A stretch of 64,000 bases of DNA from Flavobacterium turcicum (lineage in GTDB: Bacteria; Bacteroidota; Bacteroidia; Flavobacteriales; Flavobacteriaceae). Numbering within the stretch: the first letter of the stretch is position 1; every line of letters starts with the position of its first letter. The notes under the pieces are model-generated. The model did not search any database. It had not been told where the DNA came from and saw only the letters and a program-made list of their open reading frames with translations. The position numbers and the translations under genes were made by a program. The DNA lies in NCBI RefSeq assembly GCF_011365745.1, contig NZ_JAAOBY010000001.1, forward strand, positions 851,607-915,606, in the 5' to 3' direction. Of this stretch, positions 42,537 through 52,447 are shown piece by piece.

Positions 42537-43433
42537 TTGAATCAAATCTTGCCGCAGCTGTTTCCTAATAATTGTACTATTGCTATTAAGCGAGAGGACT
42601 TACTACATCCATTTGTTTCAGGAAATAAATTCAGGAAACTAAAATACAATTTGCAACAAGCTAAAATTGAACATCACTATACATTACTGACTTTTGGAGG
42701 TGCTTTTTCAAATCATATTGCCGCAGTAGCGTACGCAGGTAAAGTCAATGGTTTTAAGACAATTGGCGTAATTCGCGGTGAGGAACTCATTGATAAAATA
42801 CTCGATAATCCCACATTGCGTTTTGCTCAAGAGTGTGGTATGCAATTTCATTTTGTCACTCGGTCACAGTATAGAGAAAAAGAAGATCCTACGTTTTTAG
42901 AACATTTAAAATCGCAATTTGGTTGGTTTTATAATATACCAGAAGGAGGGACAAATGAACTTGCAATCAAAGGATGTACTGAGATTTTAACGCAAACTGA
43001 TGCTGAATTCGATTTTATTTGCTGTGCCGTGGGTACAGGTGGTACAATATCTGGAATCATTGCTAGCGCGCAACCTTCTCAAAAAGTTTTAGGCTTTCCT
43101 GCTCTAAAAGGTGATTTTTTAAGCAATGAAATTCGTAATTTTGTAAATCGAGATAATTGGGAATTGATTACCGAATATCATTTTGGAGGCTATGGAAAGG
43201 TGAATTTAGAGTTGGTAGATTTCATCAATGAGTTCTATTCAAAGTTTAAAATTCCGCTTGATCCAATTTACACAGGAAAAACAGTATTTGGAGTTTTTGA
43301 CTTGATTCAAAAGAATTACTTTCCTGAAAATTCTAAAATATTGATTGTGCACAGTGGCGGTTTACAAGGTGTTGCAGGCATGAATTTAAAATTAAAAAAC
43401 AAACAGTTACCAACGATAGATATCCATGTTTAA
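42537..43433 (+). CDS. PLP-dependent ACC deaminase / D-cysteine desulfhydrase family enzyme
   Basis: This 298-residue fold-type II PLP enzyme binds the cofactor through Lys31 in FVSGNKFRKLKYN, the family pattern GNKxRKLxY. Further motifs are TFGGAFSNHIAAVAYAGK, IPEGGTNELAIKGCTEI and the phosphate-binding CCAVGTGGTISGI. Whether it deaminates 1-aminocyclopropane-1-carboxylate or desulfurates D-cysteine cannot be decided by eye. The start is TTG 42537, only about 16 nt after the promoter -7 element, so the leader would be very short. Its end overlaps the next gene by 8 nt. Confidence 0.85.
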   Translation: MNQILPQLFPNNCTIAIKREDLLHPFVSGNKFRKLKYNLQQAKIEHHYTLLTFGGAFSNHIAAVAYAGKVNGFKTIGVIRGEELIDKILDNPTLRFAQECGMQFHFVTRSQYREKEDPTFLEHLKSQFGWFYNIPEGGTNELAIKGCTEILTQTDAEFDFICCAVGTGGTISGIIASAQPSQKVLGFPALKGDFLSNEIRNFVNRDNWELITEYHFGGYGKVNLELVDFINEFYSKFKIPLDPIYTGKTVFGVFDLIQKNYFPENSKILIVHSGGLQGVAGMNLKLKNKQLPTIDIHV

Positions 43434-44316
43434 AAAAATAGTACTTCTTTTTGCCGTCATATTATTGGGGTCTTGCAACACAACAAAGCCCATAATTACG
43501 ACTAAAAAACCGGTTTCCAATACTAAGACAACTCCAACTAGGACGATAAAAAAAAATCCAGTTTCTACCGTTGGTAAAACGAAGCCAATTCCGAAAAAAG
43601 TAACCGCAACATTTCCGAAAAAAACCGAAACTGAAACAATTGTTTCTACCTCAAAAACGGTGGTTACCTCTGATGTAATTGTAATGTACGTCGCAAAATT
43701 TAAGGATATTGCCATGAATAACATGAAGTCCTATGGCATTCCAGCCAGTATTATTTTGGCTCAAGGAATATTAGAATCAGGTGCTGGAAAAGGAGATTTA
43801 GCCTTCAATGCTAACAATCATTTTGGTATAAAATGCCATGTAGGATGGACCGGTGATAGCGTAAAACACGATGATGATGCTTCGCAAGAATGTTTTCGTA
43901 AATACGAAAGCCCATCAGAATCGTTTCGAGATCATGCCTTATTTTTAACAACAAGAAATCGATATGCCAAGTTGTTCTTATTGCCAAAAGGCGATTACAA
44001 AGCATGGGCACATGGATTACGTGCGGCAGGTTATGCAACTGACCCTAAATACCCAGACAAACTTATTTCGTATATAGACCGATACCAATTGCATCAATAC
44101 GATAATCAAGTTTTAGATAGTAATTATGTGCCATCAAAAGAAACCGTGGTGCTAGCGCAAAATAATGAGCTAAATGAGGCTGAATATGTGGTGCAAAAAG
44201 GGGATACTTTGTATTCGATTTCTAAAAAATTTGCATTAAAAGTAGAAGAATTGAAAGAAAAAAATAAGTTATCAGACAATATCCTTTCTGTAGGACAGCG
44301 TCTGGTTGTAAAATAA
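43426..44316 (+). CDS. Glucosaminidase (GH73) lipoprotein with LysM domain
   Basis: This 296-residue peptidoglycan hydrolase begins with a lipoprotein signal ([13 protein letters not shown], Cys17). A Thr/Lys/Pro-rich spacer runs to about 78. The glucosaminidase domain (about 82-230) has [20 protein letters not shown] with the catalytic Glu in LESG, then [12 protein letters not shown] and [18 protein letters not shown]. One LysM (about 252-296) has [17 protein letters not shown] and [11 protein letters not shown]. It probably trims glycan strands in the periplasm. It overlaps the PLP enzyme gene and lies 29 nt before hemL, so all three may be cotranscribed. Confidence 0.93.
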   Translation: MFKKIVLLFAVILLGSCNTTKPIITTKKPVSNTKTTPTRTIKKNPVSTVGKTKPIPKKVTATFPKKTETETIVSTSKTVVTSDVIVMYVAKFKDIAMNNMKSYGIPASIILAQGILESGAGKGDLAFNANNHFGIKCHVGWTGDSVKHDDDASQECFRKYESPSESFRDHALFLTTRNRYAKLFLLPKGDYKAWAHGLRAAGYATDPKYPDKLISYIDRYQLHQYDNQVLDSNYVPSKETVVLAQNNELNEAEYVVQKGDTLYSISKKFALKVEELKEKNKLSDNILSVGQRLVVK

Positions 44317-44345
44317 TCACTAACACTAATTCTCAAAATAATACA

Positions 44346-45632
44346 ATGTTATATCAAAGAAGTAGTCAGCTTTTTGCTGAAGCAGAAAAAGTAATTCCTG
44401 GAGGAGTAAACTCGCCAGTTCGTGCCTTTAGGGCAGTAGGAGGAACTCCTATTTTTGTAAAAAGTGCCAAGGGAGCCTATTTGTATGATGAAGATGGTAA
44501 TCGTTTAATTGATTACATCAATTCTTGGGGTCCGATGATTTTGGGTCATGCTTATGAACCAGTTGTACAAGCAGTAATTGATAAAGCTAAGTTAGGTACC
44601 TCATTTGGAATGCCCACCGCTTTAGAGACTGAAATTGCAGCTTTAGCCGTTAAAATGGTGCCAAATATTGATAAAATTCGGTTTGTCAATTCAGGTACTG
44701 AGGCTTGTATGAGTGCAATTCGTTTGGCAAGAGGATTTACTAAAAAAGACAAAATCGTAAAATTTGCAGGTTGTTATCATGGCCACTCTGACTCGTTTTT
44801 AATTCAAGCGGGTAGTGGAGCAATTACTTTTGGTTCACCAAATAGTCCTGGTGTTACAGCGGGTACGGCCAAAGATACCTTGTTGGCCAAATACAATGAT
44901 TTAGAGAATGTAAGAGCACTTATCGAGGCAAACAAGGACGAAATTGCCGCTATTATTGTAGAGCCTGTAGCAGGAAACATGGGCTGTATTCCGCCTCAAA
45001 AAGGATTTCTAGAAGGTTTACGAACACTTTGTACTGAAAACGGGATTCTGTTAATTTTTGATGAGGTAATGACTGGTTTTCGTTTGGCTGCAGGTGGTGT
45101 TCAAGAATTAGTTCAAGTAAATGCAGATATCGTTTGTTTTGGTAAGGTAATAGGTGGTGGTTTACCAGTAGGGGCCTTTGCAGCACGTGAGGAAATCATG
45201 AATTATTTAGCACCACTTGGTCCTGTTTATCAAGCAGGAACCTTGTCTGGAAATCCTTTGGCTATGGCTGCAGGATTGGCTATGTTGCAAGCATTAGATC
45301 GAGATAGAAGCATCTTTACCAGATTGGCAGAGAAAACGGCTTATTTGGCTGCTGGTATAGCACGCGTACTCGAGGCGAACCAAGTAACGTTTACAATTAA
45401 TACTATTGGTTCAATGATTTCAGTTCATTTTGATGCTGAACCAGTTGTTGATTTTCAAACGGCTGCTAAAGGAGATAATGAAACTTTCAAGAAATTCTTT
45501 CATGGTTTGTTACAAGAAGGGATTTATATTGCGCCTTCAGCCTATGAAACGTGGTTTATCACAGATGCTTTAACATATGAAGATTTAGATTTTACAATTG
45601 AAGCCATAGATAGAGTTTCTAAAACTTTTTAG
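44346..45632 (+). CDS. hemL: Glutamate-1-semialdehyde 2,1-aminomutase
   Basis: This PLP enzyme forms 5-aminolevulinate for heme biosynthesis. The 428 residues show [73 protein letters not shown] and the PLP lysine in [15 protein letters not shown] (Lys267), then [20 protein letters not shown]. Length and motif order are normal, so identification is firm. It is the last gene of a three-gene run and is followed by a perfect palindromic terminator. Confidence 0.97.
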   Translation: MLYQRSSQLFAEAEKVIPGGVNSPVRAFRAVGGTPIFVKSAKGAYLYDEDGNRLIDYINSWGPMILGHAYEPVVQAVIDKAKLGTSFGMPTALETEIAALAVKMVPNIDKIRFVNSGTEACMSAIRLARGFTKKDKIVKFAGCYHGHSDSFLIQAGSGAITFGSPNSPGVTAGTAKDTLLAKYNDLENVRALIEANKDEIAAIIVEPVAGNMGCIPPQKGFLEGLRTLCTENGILLIFDEVMTGFRLAAGGVQELVQVNADIVCFGKVIGGGLPVGAFAAREEIMNYLAPLGPVYQAGTLSGNPLAMAAGLAMLQALDRDRSIFTRLAEKTAYLAAGIARVLEANQVTFTINTIGSMISVHFDAEPVVDFQTAAKGDNETFKKFFHGLLQEGIYIAPSAYETWFITDALTYEDLDFTIEAIDRVSKTF

Positions 45633-45651
45633 TAAATTATGATTTAAAAGT

Positions 45652-45687
45652 AAAAGCCCAAAATGAAATTTCATTTTGGGCTTTTTA
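45652..45687. terminator. Bidirectional terminator between hemL and DUF4890 genes
   Basis: AAAAGCCCAAAATGAAA pairs perfectly with its inverse TTTCATTTTGGGCTTTT. T runs lie on both sides. Confidence 0.95.
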
Positions 45688-45704
45688 ATGTGTTAAAACT
45701 AATT

Positions 45705-46169
45705 TTATTTATTTGTATTAGAATTACCTCCTTTACGTTGCTTATGCATTGCAAGGCGGTGGTTCATGCGATCATTTTTCTTTTCTTTCATGGTTTCCCA
45801 CTTTTTAAACTGCTCATTAGAAAGTATTTTTTTCATTCTTGCTTTCATTGCAATTTGATCGTCTAGCATTTGATTTTTTATTGCAAAACGTTCGTCAGCA
45901 GTTGGTTTTTTAGCATTTGCTGCTTGCTTTTCTTTTCTGTTTGCCAATGCAGTCTCTCTTTTGTTACTTTGCTCGTTGAGAACAACTTGAATTTCTTTTT
46001 GTTGGGCTGTAGATAAATCAAGGTCTAAAGTCATTTTTTTTAAATGCAACTCTTGTCTTTGTTCTTTTGTTAATTGATTCTCTCTCGCATTTCTGCGGCC
46101 TTCCATTTTTTCTTGAGCATTACTTGCCATTCCTACAATTAATGCAACTGCAATTAGTACTTTTTTCAT
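45705..46169 (-). CDS. DUF4890 / Spy-like periplasmic protein
   Basis: This 154-residue secreted helical protein has a signal peptide (KKVLIAVALIVGMASNAQ) and very charged helices. LTKEQRQELHLKKMTLDLDL followed by STAQQKEIQVVL is the pattern of DUF4890 and the Spy/CpxP-like LTxxQ proteins, and ARMKKILSNEQFKKWE near the end repeats it. Related proteins are periplasmic chaperones or stress sensors; this one is assigned by pattern only. The C-terminal tail is rich in Lys, Asn and Gly. Confidence 0.85.
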   Translation of the reverse strand: MKKVLIAVALIVGMASNAQEKMEGRRNARENQLTKEQRQELHLKKMTLDLDLSTAQQKEIQVVLNEQSNKRETALANRKEKQAANAKKPTADERFAIKNQMLDDQIAMKARMKKILSNEQFKKWETMKEKKNDRMNHRLAMHKQRKGGNSNTNK

Positions 46170-46558
46170 CGTGTTTTGTTTTTTGGATTAATACCATTAA
46201 GATTGCTTTGAATGCTAAAAGTTTAATCCTTAACATAAGTTTATTAGTTTTTGTATTTTGTTTTAAGTGTTTTTTTTAAAAGAATATATGTTATAATTAC
46301 TTGATATTCAGTCACTAAAATTTTATAGCTGATAACTTATCTCTTTTTATTTTAGTGAAGGGATAAAGATATAAAGGCCAAAAAAATTACCACAGCATTT
46401 TTTTTTACAAAAAAATTTAGATCGTGCGAAGCCAATAAAATGCGGTCTTTTTGATTTCTAGAACTGAAAATGATCTTGTTTTTTAATTTTTTTCATAGGA
46501 ATAGGAAACCAAATTTGAAAATCCTTCGTACATCTCCTTATAACTAAATAAATAAACA
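46170..46558 (+). other. 389-bp AT-rich intergenic region, no gene seen
   Basis: It separates the divergent DUF4890 and DUF4394 genes. TACATCTC near 46528 with TTTG just upstream is only a weak promoter candidate for the latter. No ORF of note and no strong hairpin. Confidence 0.4.
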
Positions 46559-48094
46559 ATGAAAAACAATCAACAAAACTTAGGTTTAGCTTCCACTTTT
46601 GGATTGGCTATTTTATCACTATTTACGGTTTCATGTAATGATGATGATGTAAAAGAAATGGAAACTCCTGTAACACCACCTGCCGTGGTAGCACCAGATG
46701 TTAATTTTACTGCCTTGGCTAGTAACAATACTATTTTAACTTATAATGCACGTAATTTAAATACTGCTACGTCAACTACCGCTATTCTTGGTCTGCCTAT
46801 GTCAGAAAACATTGTGAGCATTGACTACAGACCAGCAACCGGCCAACTATACGGTTTAGGTTCTTCAAGCAGATTGTATGTTATTAACGAAAAAAGTGGT
46901 CAAGCAACGGCACTTGGAGCTGTAGCATTCACTCCGCTATTAGCTGGAGGAAACGCATCAATTGATTTTAACCCAACAGTTGATAGAATTCGTTTGGTAA
47001 CTGACTCAGGTCAAAATTTAAGACTACACCCTGAATTGGGAACAGTTGCAGCAACTGATGGTGCCATAAATGGTGGTGGTTCTGCTAAAATTGGGGCTGT
47101 AGGATACACAAATAGTATGGCTGGTGCAGCTTCTACTTTATTATATGATATTGACTTTGAACAAGATAAATTATATATTCAAAATCCACCAAACAACGGA
47201 GCTTTGCAATTAGTGGGTGATTTAGGTGTAAATTTTGAAGGAACTGGTGATATGGATATTTTGCCAGATAATTCTACTGCATTAGCAGTGACTAACAGTA
47301 ACAATGTTTCTACATTATTCACAGTTAGCTTGTTAACTGGTAAAGCAGAAAATGTTGGTAAATTTACAGCATCGGTAATCAGTATTGCATTCAAAACTAA
47401 TCCAATAGCCTATGCTACAACAGCAGGAAATATGTTAGTTCGTTTCAATCCAACAAACGGTTCAAACAATAGCGTTGCCTTAACAGGTCTTGCTTCGGGA
47501 GAAAGTGTAGTAGGAATCGATTTTAGACCTGCAACAGGAGCTTTGTATGCTATTACAAATCAAAGTAGATTATTTTCTGTTAATACTGCTAGTGGAGCTT
47601 TGACTCAAGTAGGTACAGGTTTGTTGACAGCTTTATCAGGTACTTCTTTTGGATTTGATTTTAATCCAACAGTAGATAGAATTCGTTTAGTGAGTAATAC
47701 AGGTCAAAACTTACGTTTGCACCCAGACACAGGAGCGGTTACGGTTGATGGAAACTTAAATCCAGGAACTCCAGTTGTAAATGCTGCAGCATATACCAAT
47801 AACTTTGCTGGTGCTACAACAACGGTATTATTTGTGCTTGATTCACAAACTGATACAATGTTCCGTCAAGATCCACCAAACAACGGAACACTAGTTTCTA
47901 TTGGAAGTTTAGGAGTTAATATTGATGCGGATAGCGGATTTGATATTGGAGGAACAAGCGGAAGTGCTTTTGCTCTACTAAAAGTTAACGGTGTAACAGG
48001 AGTTTACAGCCTGAACACTACTACAGGAGCTGCAACAAAAGTAGCAGATCTTAATATACAAGCTACTGCAATGGCCGTAGGTTTAGGGTTTTAA
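46559..48094 (+). CDS. Lipoprotein with two tandem DUF4394 domains
   Basis: This 511-residue lipoprotein has the lipobox LFTVSCN (Cys26). The mature part consists of two copies of DUF4394, about 50-275 and 285-510, each containing the same landmarks. The first copy has VSIDYRPATGQLYGL, IDFNPTVDRIRLVTDSGQNL and YIQNPPNNGALQLVGDLGVN. The second has VGIDFRPATGALYAI, FDFNPTVDRIRLVSNTGQNL and FRQDPPNNGTLVSIGSLGVN. The fold is expected to be a beta-propeller, completed by the duplication. It is probably surface exposed. Function unknown. Confidence 0.92.
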   Translation: MKNNQQNLGLASTFGLAILSLFTVSCNDDDVKEMETPVTPPAVVAPDVNFTALASNNTILTYNARNLNTATSTTAILGLPMSENIVSIDYRPATGQLYGLGSSSRLYVINEKSGQATALGAVAFTPLLAGGNASIDFNPTVDRIRLVTDSGQNLRLHPELGTVAATDGAINGGGSAKIGAVGYTNSMAGAASTLLYDIDFEQDKLYIQNPPNNGALQLVGDLGVNFEGTGDMDILPDNSTALAVTNSNNVSTLFTVSLLTGKAENVGKFTASVISIAFKTNPIAYATTAGNMLVRFNPTNGSNNSVALTGLASGESVVGIDFRPATGALYAITNQSRLFSVNTASGALTQVGTGLLTALSGTSFGFDFNPTVDRIRLVSNTGQNLRLHPDTGAVTVDGNLNPGTPVVNAAAYTNNFAGATTTVLFVLDSQTDTMFRQDPPNNGTLVSIGSLGVNIDADSGFDIGGTSGSAFALLKVNGVTGVYSLNTTTGAATKVADLNIQATAMAVGLGF

Positions 48095-48117
48095 TAGTTA
48101 GATTGTTTTTTGCATTA

Positions 48118-48155
48118 GTAAGCCAACTCTGGGAAGGGTTGGCTTACTTGTTTTT
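48118..48155 (+). terminator. Terminator after the DUF4394 gene
   Basis: GTAAGCCAAC pairs with GTTGGCTTAC, followed after a few nt by TTTTT. Confidence 0.85.
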
Positions 48156-48172
48156 ATATAGTGAAGAAGTGC

Positions 48173-48688
48173 TTAAAAATGCAGTGCAAAACCTATGTTT
48201 AGTTGTAAAGCATTATCATAGAATTGTTTGTGTGTAGCTAGATTGTATCTTATTCCAGGTTCAATACTCACGTTTTTTCCTAAAAATAAGGCGTAACCAA
48301 TTTGTGTACCAACATATGTAGGATTTAATTCAGCATCCCCAAAACCGATACCGTTATACGATAGTTCAACAGGAATTAAACCTTTGAAATAGTATTTTGC
48401 TCCAATTTTGTAGGCAATAGGTTCACCAATACCATCAATTTCTCCGTAGCCCAATCCAAGTTTAATAGCTAGATTATCCTTAATAAAATAGCCACCCTCT
48501 GCTCCAATATTAAAGGAGTTTACGCCATTGGAATTACTGAAATATAAAGCAGTAGAACCTACATTATTTCCAAAACCAGTATTGGCTTCAATTAACCACT
48601 TGCCTTTTAATAGTTGGCCATCTTTGGCTTGACCATTTGCAAATGCAAATGCGCAAAGTGTAAATAAGGATGTTGTAAATTTTTTCAT
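48173..48688 (-). CDS. Outer membrane beta-barrel protein (OmpA/OmpW-like porin fold)
   Basis: This 171-residue protein has a signal peptide (MKKFTTSLFTLCAFAFANGQ) and about eight amphipathic strands, for example GKWLIEANTGFGNN, YFIKDNLAIKLGLGYGE, YKIGAKYYFKGLIPVELSY and IGYALFLGKNVSIEPGIRYN. It ends LNIGFALHF with the terminal Phe expected for BAM-dependent insertion. It matches the small outer-membrane beta-barrel family of Bacteroidota. There is no indication of substrate. Confidence 0.85.
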   Translation of the reverse strand: MKKFTTSLFTLCAFAFANGQAKDGQLLKGKWLIEANTGFGNNVGSTALYFSNSNGVNSFNIGAEGGYFIKDNLAIKLGLGYGEIDGIGEPIAYKIGAKYYFKGLIPVELSYNGIGFGDAELNPTYVGTQIGYALFLGKNVSIEPGIRYNLATHKQFYDNALQLNIGFALHF

Positions 48689-48857
48689 ATCTATTTTTTT
48701 AAGTAAAAATAGAACTTAAAACAAAATATGTATGATTTTTAATACATATTTAACATCTTTGTGGTTTTGTCGAAAATCATCGAACTCAAATGTATCTTTT
48801 AAAATTAGCTAAGGTTTAGTAGCAGGAAAGCTCTGTTATTGTAACTGGAGTTGTTCC

Positions 48858-48893
48858 AAAAAAAAAAGGAACTCCATTACGAAGTTCCTTTTA
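48858..48893 (-). terminator. Terminator of lysS
   Basis: AAGGAACT pairs with AGTTCCTT; on the minus strand it is followed by about ten T. Confidence 0.85.
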
Positions 48894-48913
48894 ATGTTCT
48901 ATTATAAGATCTG

Positions 48914-50623
48914 TTATTCCTTCAATCGGCAAGCTTTCACATCGCCATCCACTACAACTTCGGTCATTCCTAATGACGAAAGGTTTTTCATGGCTTTATC
49001 CCATTTTTTACCGCTAAGTCCTGCATTGTTCTTTAATAAACCAAACTCCATTTGATTGTTATTTGCTTGCAAAAGTGTTACAATTAACTTTTCGTCTTCT
49101 TCAAGTTCAATTTTAACTTGTTTTTTCTCAGGACGCATTTGTGGAAACAATAATACTTCTTGAATTGATGAATTATTAGTTAAAAACATCATCAAACGGT
49201 CCATTCCAATTCCCAATCCAGAGGTAGGTGGCATACCATATTCAAGAGCTCTCAAGAAATCTTCATCTATTGTGCCGTTCGCTTCGTCATCACCTTTTTC
49301 TGCCAAACGCATTTGATCTTCAAAACGTTCTCTTTGATCAATTGGGTCATTTAATTCTGAGTAGGCGTTGGCAACTTCTTTACCGCAAACCATTAATTCA
49401 AAACGTTCTGTAAGTTCTGGATTGTCGCGATGTTGCTTGCAAAGTGGCGACATTTCCTTTGGGTAATCCGTAATAAAAGTTGGCTGAATGTAATTTCCTT
49501 CACATTTAGCGCCAAAAATCTCATCAATAAGTTTCCCTTTCCCCATCGTTTTATCAACGTCAATTCCCATTCCTCTCGCTGCTTCAAACAATTCCGCTTC
49601 TGTTTTTCCTGAGATATCAAAACCAGTAAAGTGTTTGATAGAATCTGTCATCGTAACGCGTGCGTAAGGCGCTTTAAAATTGACTTTATGTTCTCCAAAA
49701 GTAGCTTCGCTAGTACCATTTACGCTTACAGCGCAATGTTCCAGTAAGTTTTCGGTAAATTTCATCATCCAGTTGTAGTCTTTGTAGGCTACATATATTT
49801 CCATAGCGGTAAATTCTGGGTTGTGCGTGCGGTCCATTCCTTCATTTCTAAAGTTTTTAGAAAACTCATACACCCCATCAAATCCACCAACAATTAATCT
49901 TTTTAAGTACAATTCGTTCGCAATTCGCATGTATAACGGAATGTCTAATGAATTGTGATGCGTAATAAATGGCCTTGCAGCGGCTCCTCCAGGAATAGGT
50001 TGCAAAACTGGAGTTTCAACTTCAAGGTAGCCCGCGTTGTTAAAAAAAGAACGCATGGCGTTAAACAACTTGGTACGTTTGATAAACGTTTCTTTAACGT
50101 GATCGTTTACAGTTAAATCAACATAACGACGGCGGTATCTTTGCTCAGGATCGGCAAAAGCATCATAGGTTTTACCATCGGCATCTGTTTTGACAACAGG
50201 AAGTGGTTTCAACGCTTTAGCAAGCACCGTTAATCCGTAAACATGAACAGATATTTCACCAACTTGAGTCTTGAAAACCGTTCCGCGTACCCCTATAAAA
50301 TCACCAATGTCCAAGAGTTTTTTGAACACTACATTGTACATTGTTTTTTCCTCGTCATTCGACACATCATCTCTCGAAATATATACTTGAATACGGCCTT
50401 CGGCGTCTTTCAATTCAGCAAATGAGGCCTTTCCCATGATACGTTTTCCCATCAAACGTCCTGCTAAAACCACTTCTTTTCCTTCATACTTTTCGAAATC
50501 GGCAAGGATTTCGCTAGAATATGCGGTGGTGATAAATTCGGCTGCTGGGTAAGGCTCAATGCCTAAATTACGTAATTCGGTTAGTGCTTCTCTGCGTAAT
50601 ATTTCTTGTTCGGATAATGCCAT
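48914..50623 (-). CDS. lysS: Lysyl-tRNA synthetase, class II
   Basis: This enzyme charges tRNA-Lys. Its 569 residues comprise an N-terminal OB-fold anticodon-binding domain (VVLAGRLMGKRIMGKASFAE, DIGDFIGVRGTVFKTQVGE) and a class II catalytic core with motif 1 near YLEVETPVLQPIPGGAAARP. Motif 2 is FSKNFRNEGMDRTHNPEFTA and motif 3 GLGIGMDRLMMFLTN. A C-terminal extension of about 70 residues (KLIVTLLQANNNQMEFGLLK) exceeds the E. coli enzyme and is known from Bacteroidota relatives. A TATCTTTG promoter element lies just upstream. Confidence 0.98.
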   Translation of the reverse strand: MALSEQEILRREALTELRNLGIEPYPAAEFITTAYSSEILADFEKYEGKEVVLAGRLMGKRIMGKASFAELKDAEGRIQVYISRDDVSNDEEKTMYNVVFKKLLDIGDFIGVRGTVFKTQVGEISVHVYGLTVLAKALKPLPVVKTDADGKTYDAFADPEQRYRRRYVDLTVNDHVKETFIKRTKLFNAMRSFFNNAGYLEVETPVLQPIPGGAAARPFITHHNSLDIPLYMRIANELYLKRLIVGGFDGVYEFSKNFRNEGMDRTHNPEFTAMEIYVAYKDYNWMMKFTENLLEHCAVSVNGTSEATFGEHKVNFKAPYARVTMTDSIKHFTGFDISGKTEAELFEAARGMGIDVDKTMGKGKLIDEIFGAKCEGNYIQPTFITDYPKEMSPLCKQHRDNPELTERFELMVCGKEVANAYSELNDPIDQRERFEDQMRLAEKGDDEANGTIDEDFLRALEYGMPPTSGLGIGMDRLMMFLTNNSSIQEVLLFPQMRPEKKQVKIELEEDEKLIVTLLQANNNQMEFGLLKNNAGLSGKKWDKAMKNLSSLGMTEVVVDGDVKACRLKE

Positions 50624-50643
50624 TTTATGCTGATTTTAAGAGC

Positions 50644-50651
50644 GCAAAGAT
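50644..50651 (-). promoter_or_regulatory. Promoter -7 element of lysS
   Basis: TATCTTTG on the minus strand, 20 nt before the lysS start codon. Confidence 0.6.
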
Positions 50652-50734
50652 ACTATATAAGTTTTTAAATCTAAAGCTTAAAATACAAGGTTTTTTGAAG
50701 CACATTTTTTCGTTTTTTATAAACGTTTTTCCCG

Positions 50735-50815
50735 CTTTCCACTATATCTTTTTTACTTGTTTAAAAAAAACAAGTAAAAAAGGATGCCGCTGCAATCGGG
50801 GCTAAGGGAGTCGTT
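50735..50815. repeat. Dispersed repeat fragment with hairpin
   Basis: CTATATCTTTTTTACTTG pairs partly with CAAGTAAAAAAGG, followed by GGATGCCGCTGCAATCGGGG. The fragment at 60112-60182 has the same layout (CTCTATCTTTTCTTGC hairpin, then AAAGGATGCCGCT), and CAATCGGGGCTA is shared with 35378. Confidence 0.6.
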
Positions 50816-50885
50816 TTATTTTTTCAGTAGCTGATTTTTTAAATGTAAAATTCGTACTTTTGAATTCTTGTTCTAAAATGAAATT

Positions 50886-51614
50886 ATGAAGTATCCAATC
50901 TTGGCTTTATTGCTATGCTTTTGCTGTCTAAGTTGTCAGGTAAGCGAAACCTTAACTGTAGATGAAAAGGGTCAAGGTTCAATTACCGTCACCGAGCTTC
51001 GAGATGAGCAAAGTTACATGCAGCTTGTAGGCGAGGAGTATACAAAAGAAACTTTTTTTAAAGATACTACTTATTTTTTTCAAGATGTGATTTCGAAACA
51101 TCAAGAAACATTTGGGCGACTTCCTGATTCTGAAAAAGCAATTTTTCAAAAGTACGCAGCTGTTACCGTACATGAATTTAAAAGTGCAATCGAGAAAATC
51201 TTTCGAACCACAATAAAACACTCTTTTAATTCAGTAGAAGAAATTCCTGATTTGTACAAAACAGAAGATTATGCAGATGATATTGTAAATAATTATGCAT
51301 TAGTAGCCGAGGAACATTATTACTTGGTCAGCTTTGGTTTAAAAGACAATGTATTTTCTCGGAAAGTGAAAATTACGAATCCAACCGAATTGAAAAAGCA
51401 GCAAGATGAAATTAGCAATCTTAAAAAGCGATACGAAGCATTTAACCTCAAACAAGATCTAGTACTAGATTATCATTTTGCTCGAAAAATTAAATGGGTT
51501 TCCAATCCATCAGCTCAAATTAGTGAAGATCGTAAATCATTGCAGCTAAAATTGCTGCTCTCTGATTGTTTATCTAACCCTGAAAGTACGAATTTAGAGG
51601 TATTTTTTGAGTAA
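50886..51614 (+). CDS. Hypothetical lipoprotein
   Basis: This 242-residue protein has a lipoprotein signal (YPILALLLCFCCLSC, Cys17) followed by VSETLTVDEKGQGSITVTE, a beginning shared by several Bacteroidota lipoproteins of unknown function. Later parts mix helices and strands (KKQQDEISNLKKRYEAFNLK). A TACTTTTG promoter element lies at 50855-50862. I recognise no domain of known activity. It is followed by the lipB promoter. Confidence 0.75.
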   Translation: MKYPILALLLCFCCLSCQVSETLTVDEKGQGSITVTELRDEQSYMQLVGEEYTKETFFKDTTYFFQDVISKHQETFGRLPDSEKAIFQKYAAVTVHEFKSAIEKIFRTTIKHSFNSVEEIPDLYKTEDYADDIVNNYALVAEEHYYLVSFGLKDNVFSRKVKITNPTELKKQQDEISNLKKRYEAFNLKQDLVLDYHFARKIKWVSNPSAQISEDRKSLQLKLLLSDCLSNPESTNLEVFFE

Positions 51615-51655
51615 GGAACGAAACTCATAACAACTTTTCTTCGCTTTAAACTTTG

Positions 51656-51663
51656 TACCTTTG
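51656..51663 (+). promoter_or_regulatory. Promoter -7 element of lipB
   Basis: TACCTTTG matches TAnnTTTG exactly, 63 nt before the chosen start. Confidence 0.6.
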
Positions 51664-51726
51664 CACTCATTATATATATAGGTTGTGCACTATGTACTGC
51701 ATAATCTCCAAAAATTGCATCTAGGC

Positions 51727-52443
51727 ATGAACAAAACCATTCAATTACAGGATTTAGGATTACAAGATTATAAGCAAACTTGGGAGCTTCAAGAGGAACT
51801 ATTTAAAGGAATTGTTGATTTAAAAATTCGAAATCGCAGAGAAGAGCTCGACTTGGCTACGCCCAATTATTTTCTTTTTGTTGAGCATCCTCATGTGTAT
51901 ACACTTGGTAAAAGTGGTGACTTAGATAACTTGCTTTTATCCGAAAATCAATTAGAGGCAAAAGGCGCTAAGTTTTATAAAATAAACCGAGGTGGTGATA
52001 TAACTTATCACGGACCGGGACAAATTGTAGGTTATCCTATTTTAGACCTTGAAAATTTCTTTACAGACATTCATAAGTATTTACGTTTCCTAGAAGAAGC
52101 CATCATTCTTACCCTCCAAGAATATGGTCTAACCTGCGGCCGAAGCGAAGGCGAAACAGGCGTTTGGTTAGGTGTAGGAACACCATTTGCCCGAAAAATA
52201 TGTGCGATGGGAGTGCGTGCCTCTCGTTGGGTGACTATGCATGGCTTTGCTTTAAATGTAAATGCTGATTTGGGATATTTTGATAATATTATTCCGTGTG
52301 GTATTCGTGGTAAAGCAGTAACTTCTTTGCAAGTAGAGTTGGGGGTTGAAAAAGTAGATGAAGCCGAGATGAAAAGTAAGATAATCAAACATCTTACCGT
52401 TTTATTTGAAGCCCAATTTGAAGAGACCACTATTAAGGAGTAA
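51727..52443 (+). CDS. lipB: Octanoyltransferase LipB
   Basis: This enzyme transfers the octanoyl group from acyl carrier protein to lipoyl-dependent enzymes, the first step of lipoate synthesis. With start ATG 51727 it has 238 residues. The family signature is KINRGGDITYHGPGQIVGYP, followed by GVWLGVGTPFARKICAMGVR and, around the catalytic cysteine, NIIPCGIRGKAVTSLQ; the Lys of FARKICAMG is the second catalytic residue. An upstream ATG at 51685 would add 14 residues not expected for the family. LipB is normally 210-240 residues. Confidence 0.96.
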   Translation: MNKTIQLQDLGLQDYKQTWELQEELFKGIVDLKIRNRREELDLATPNYFLFVEHPHVYTLGKSGDLDNLLLSENQLEAKGAKFYKINRGGDITYHGPGQIVGYPILDLENFFTDIHKYLRFLEEAIILTLQEYGLTCGRSEGETGVWLGVGTPFARKICAMGVRASRWVTMHGFALNVNADLGYFDNIIPCGIRGKAVTSLQVELGVEKVDEAEMKSKIIKHLTVLFEAQFEETTIKE

Positions 52444-52447
52444 ATTT

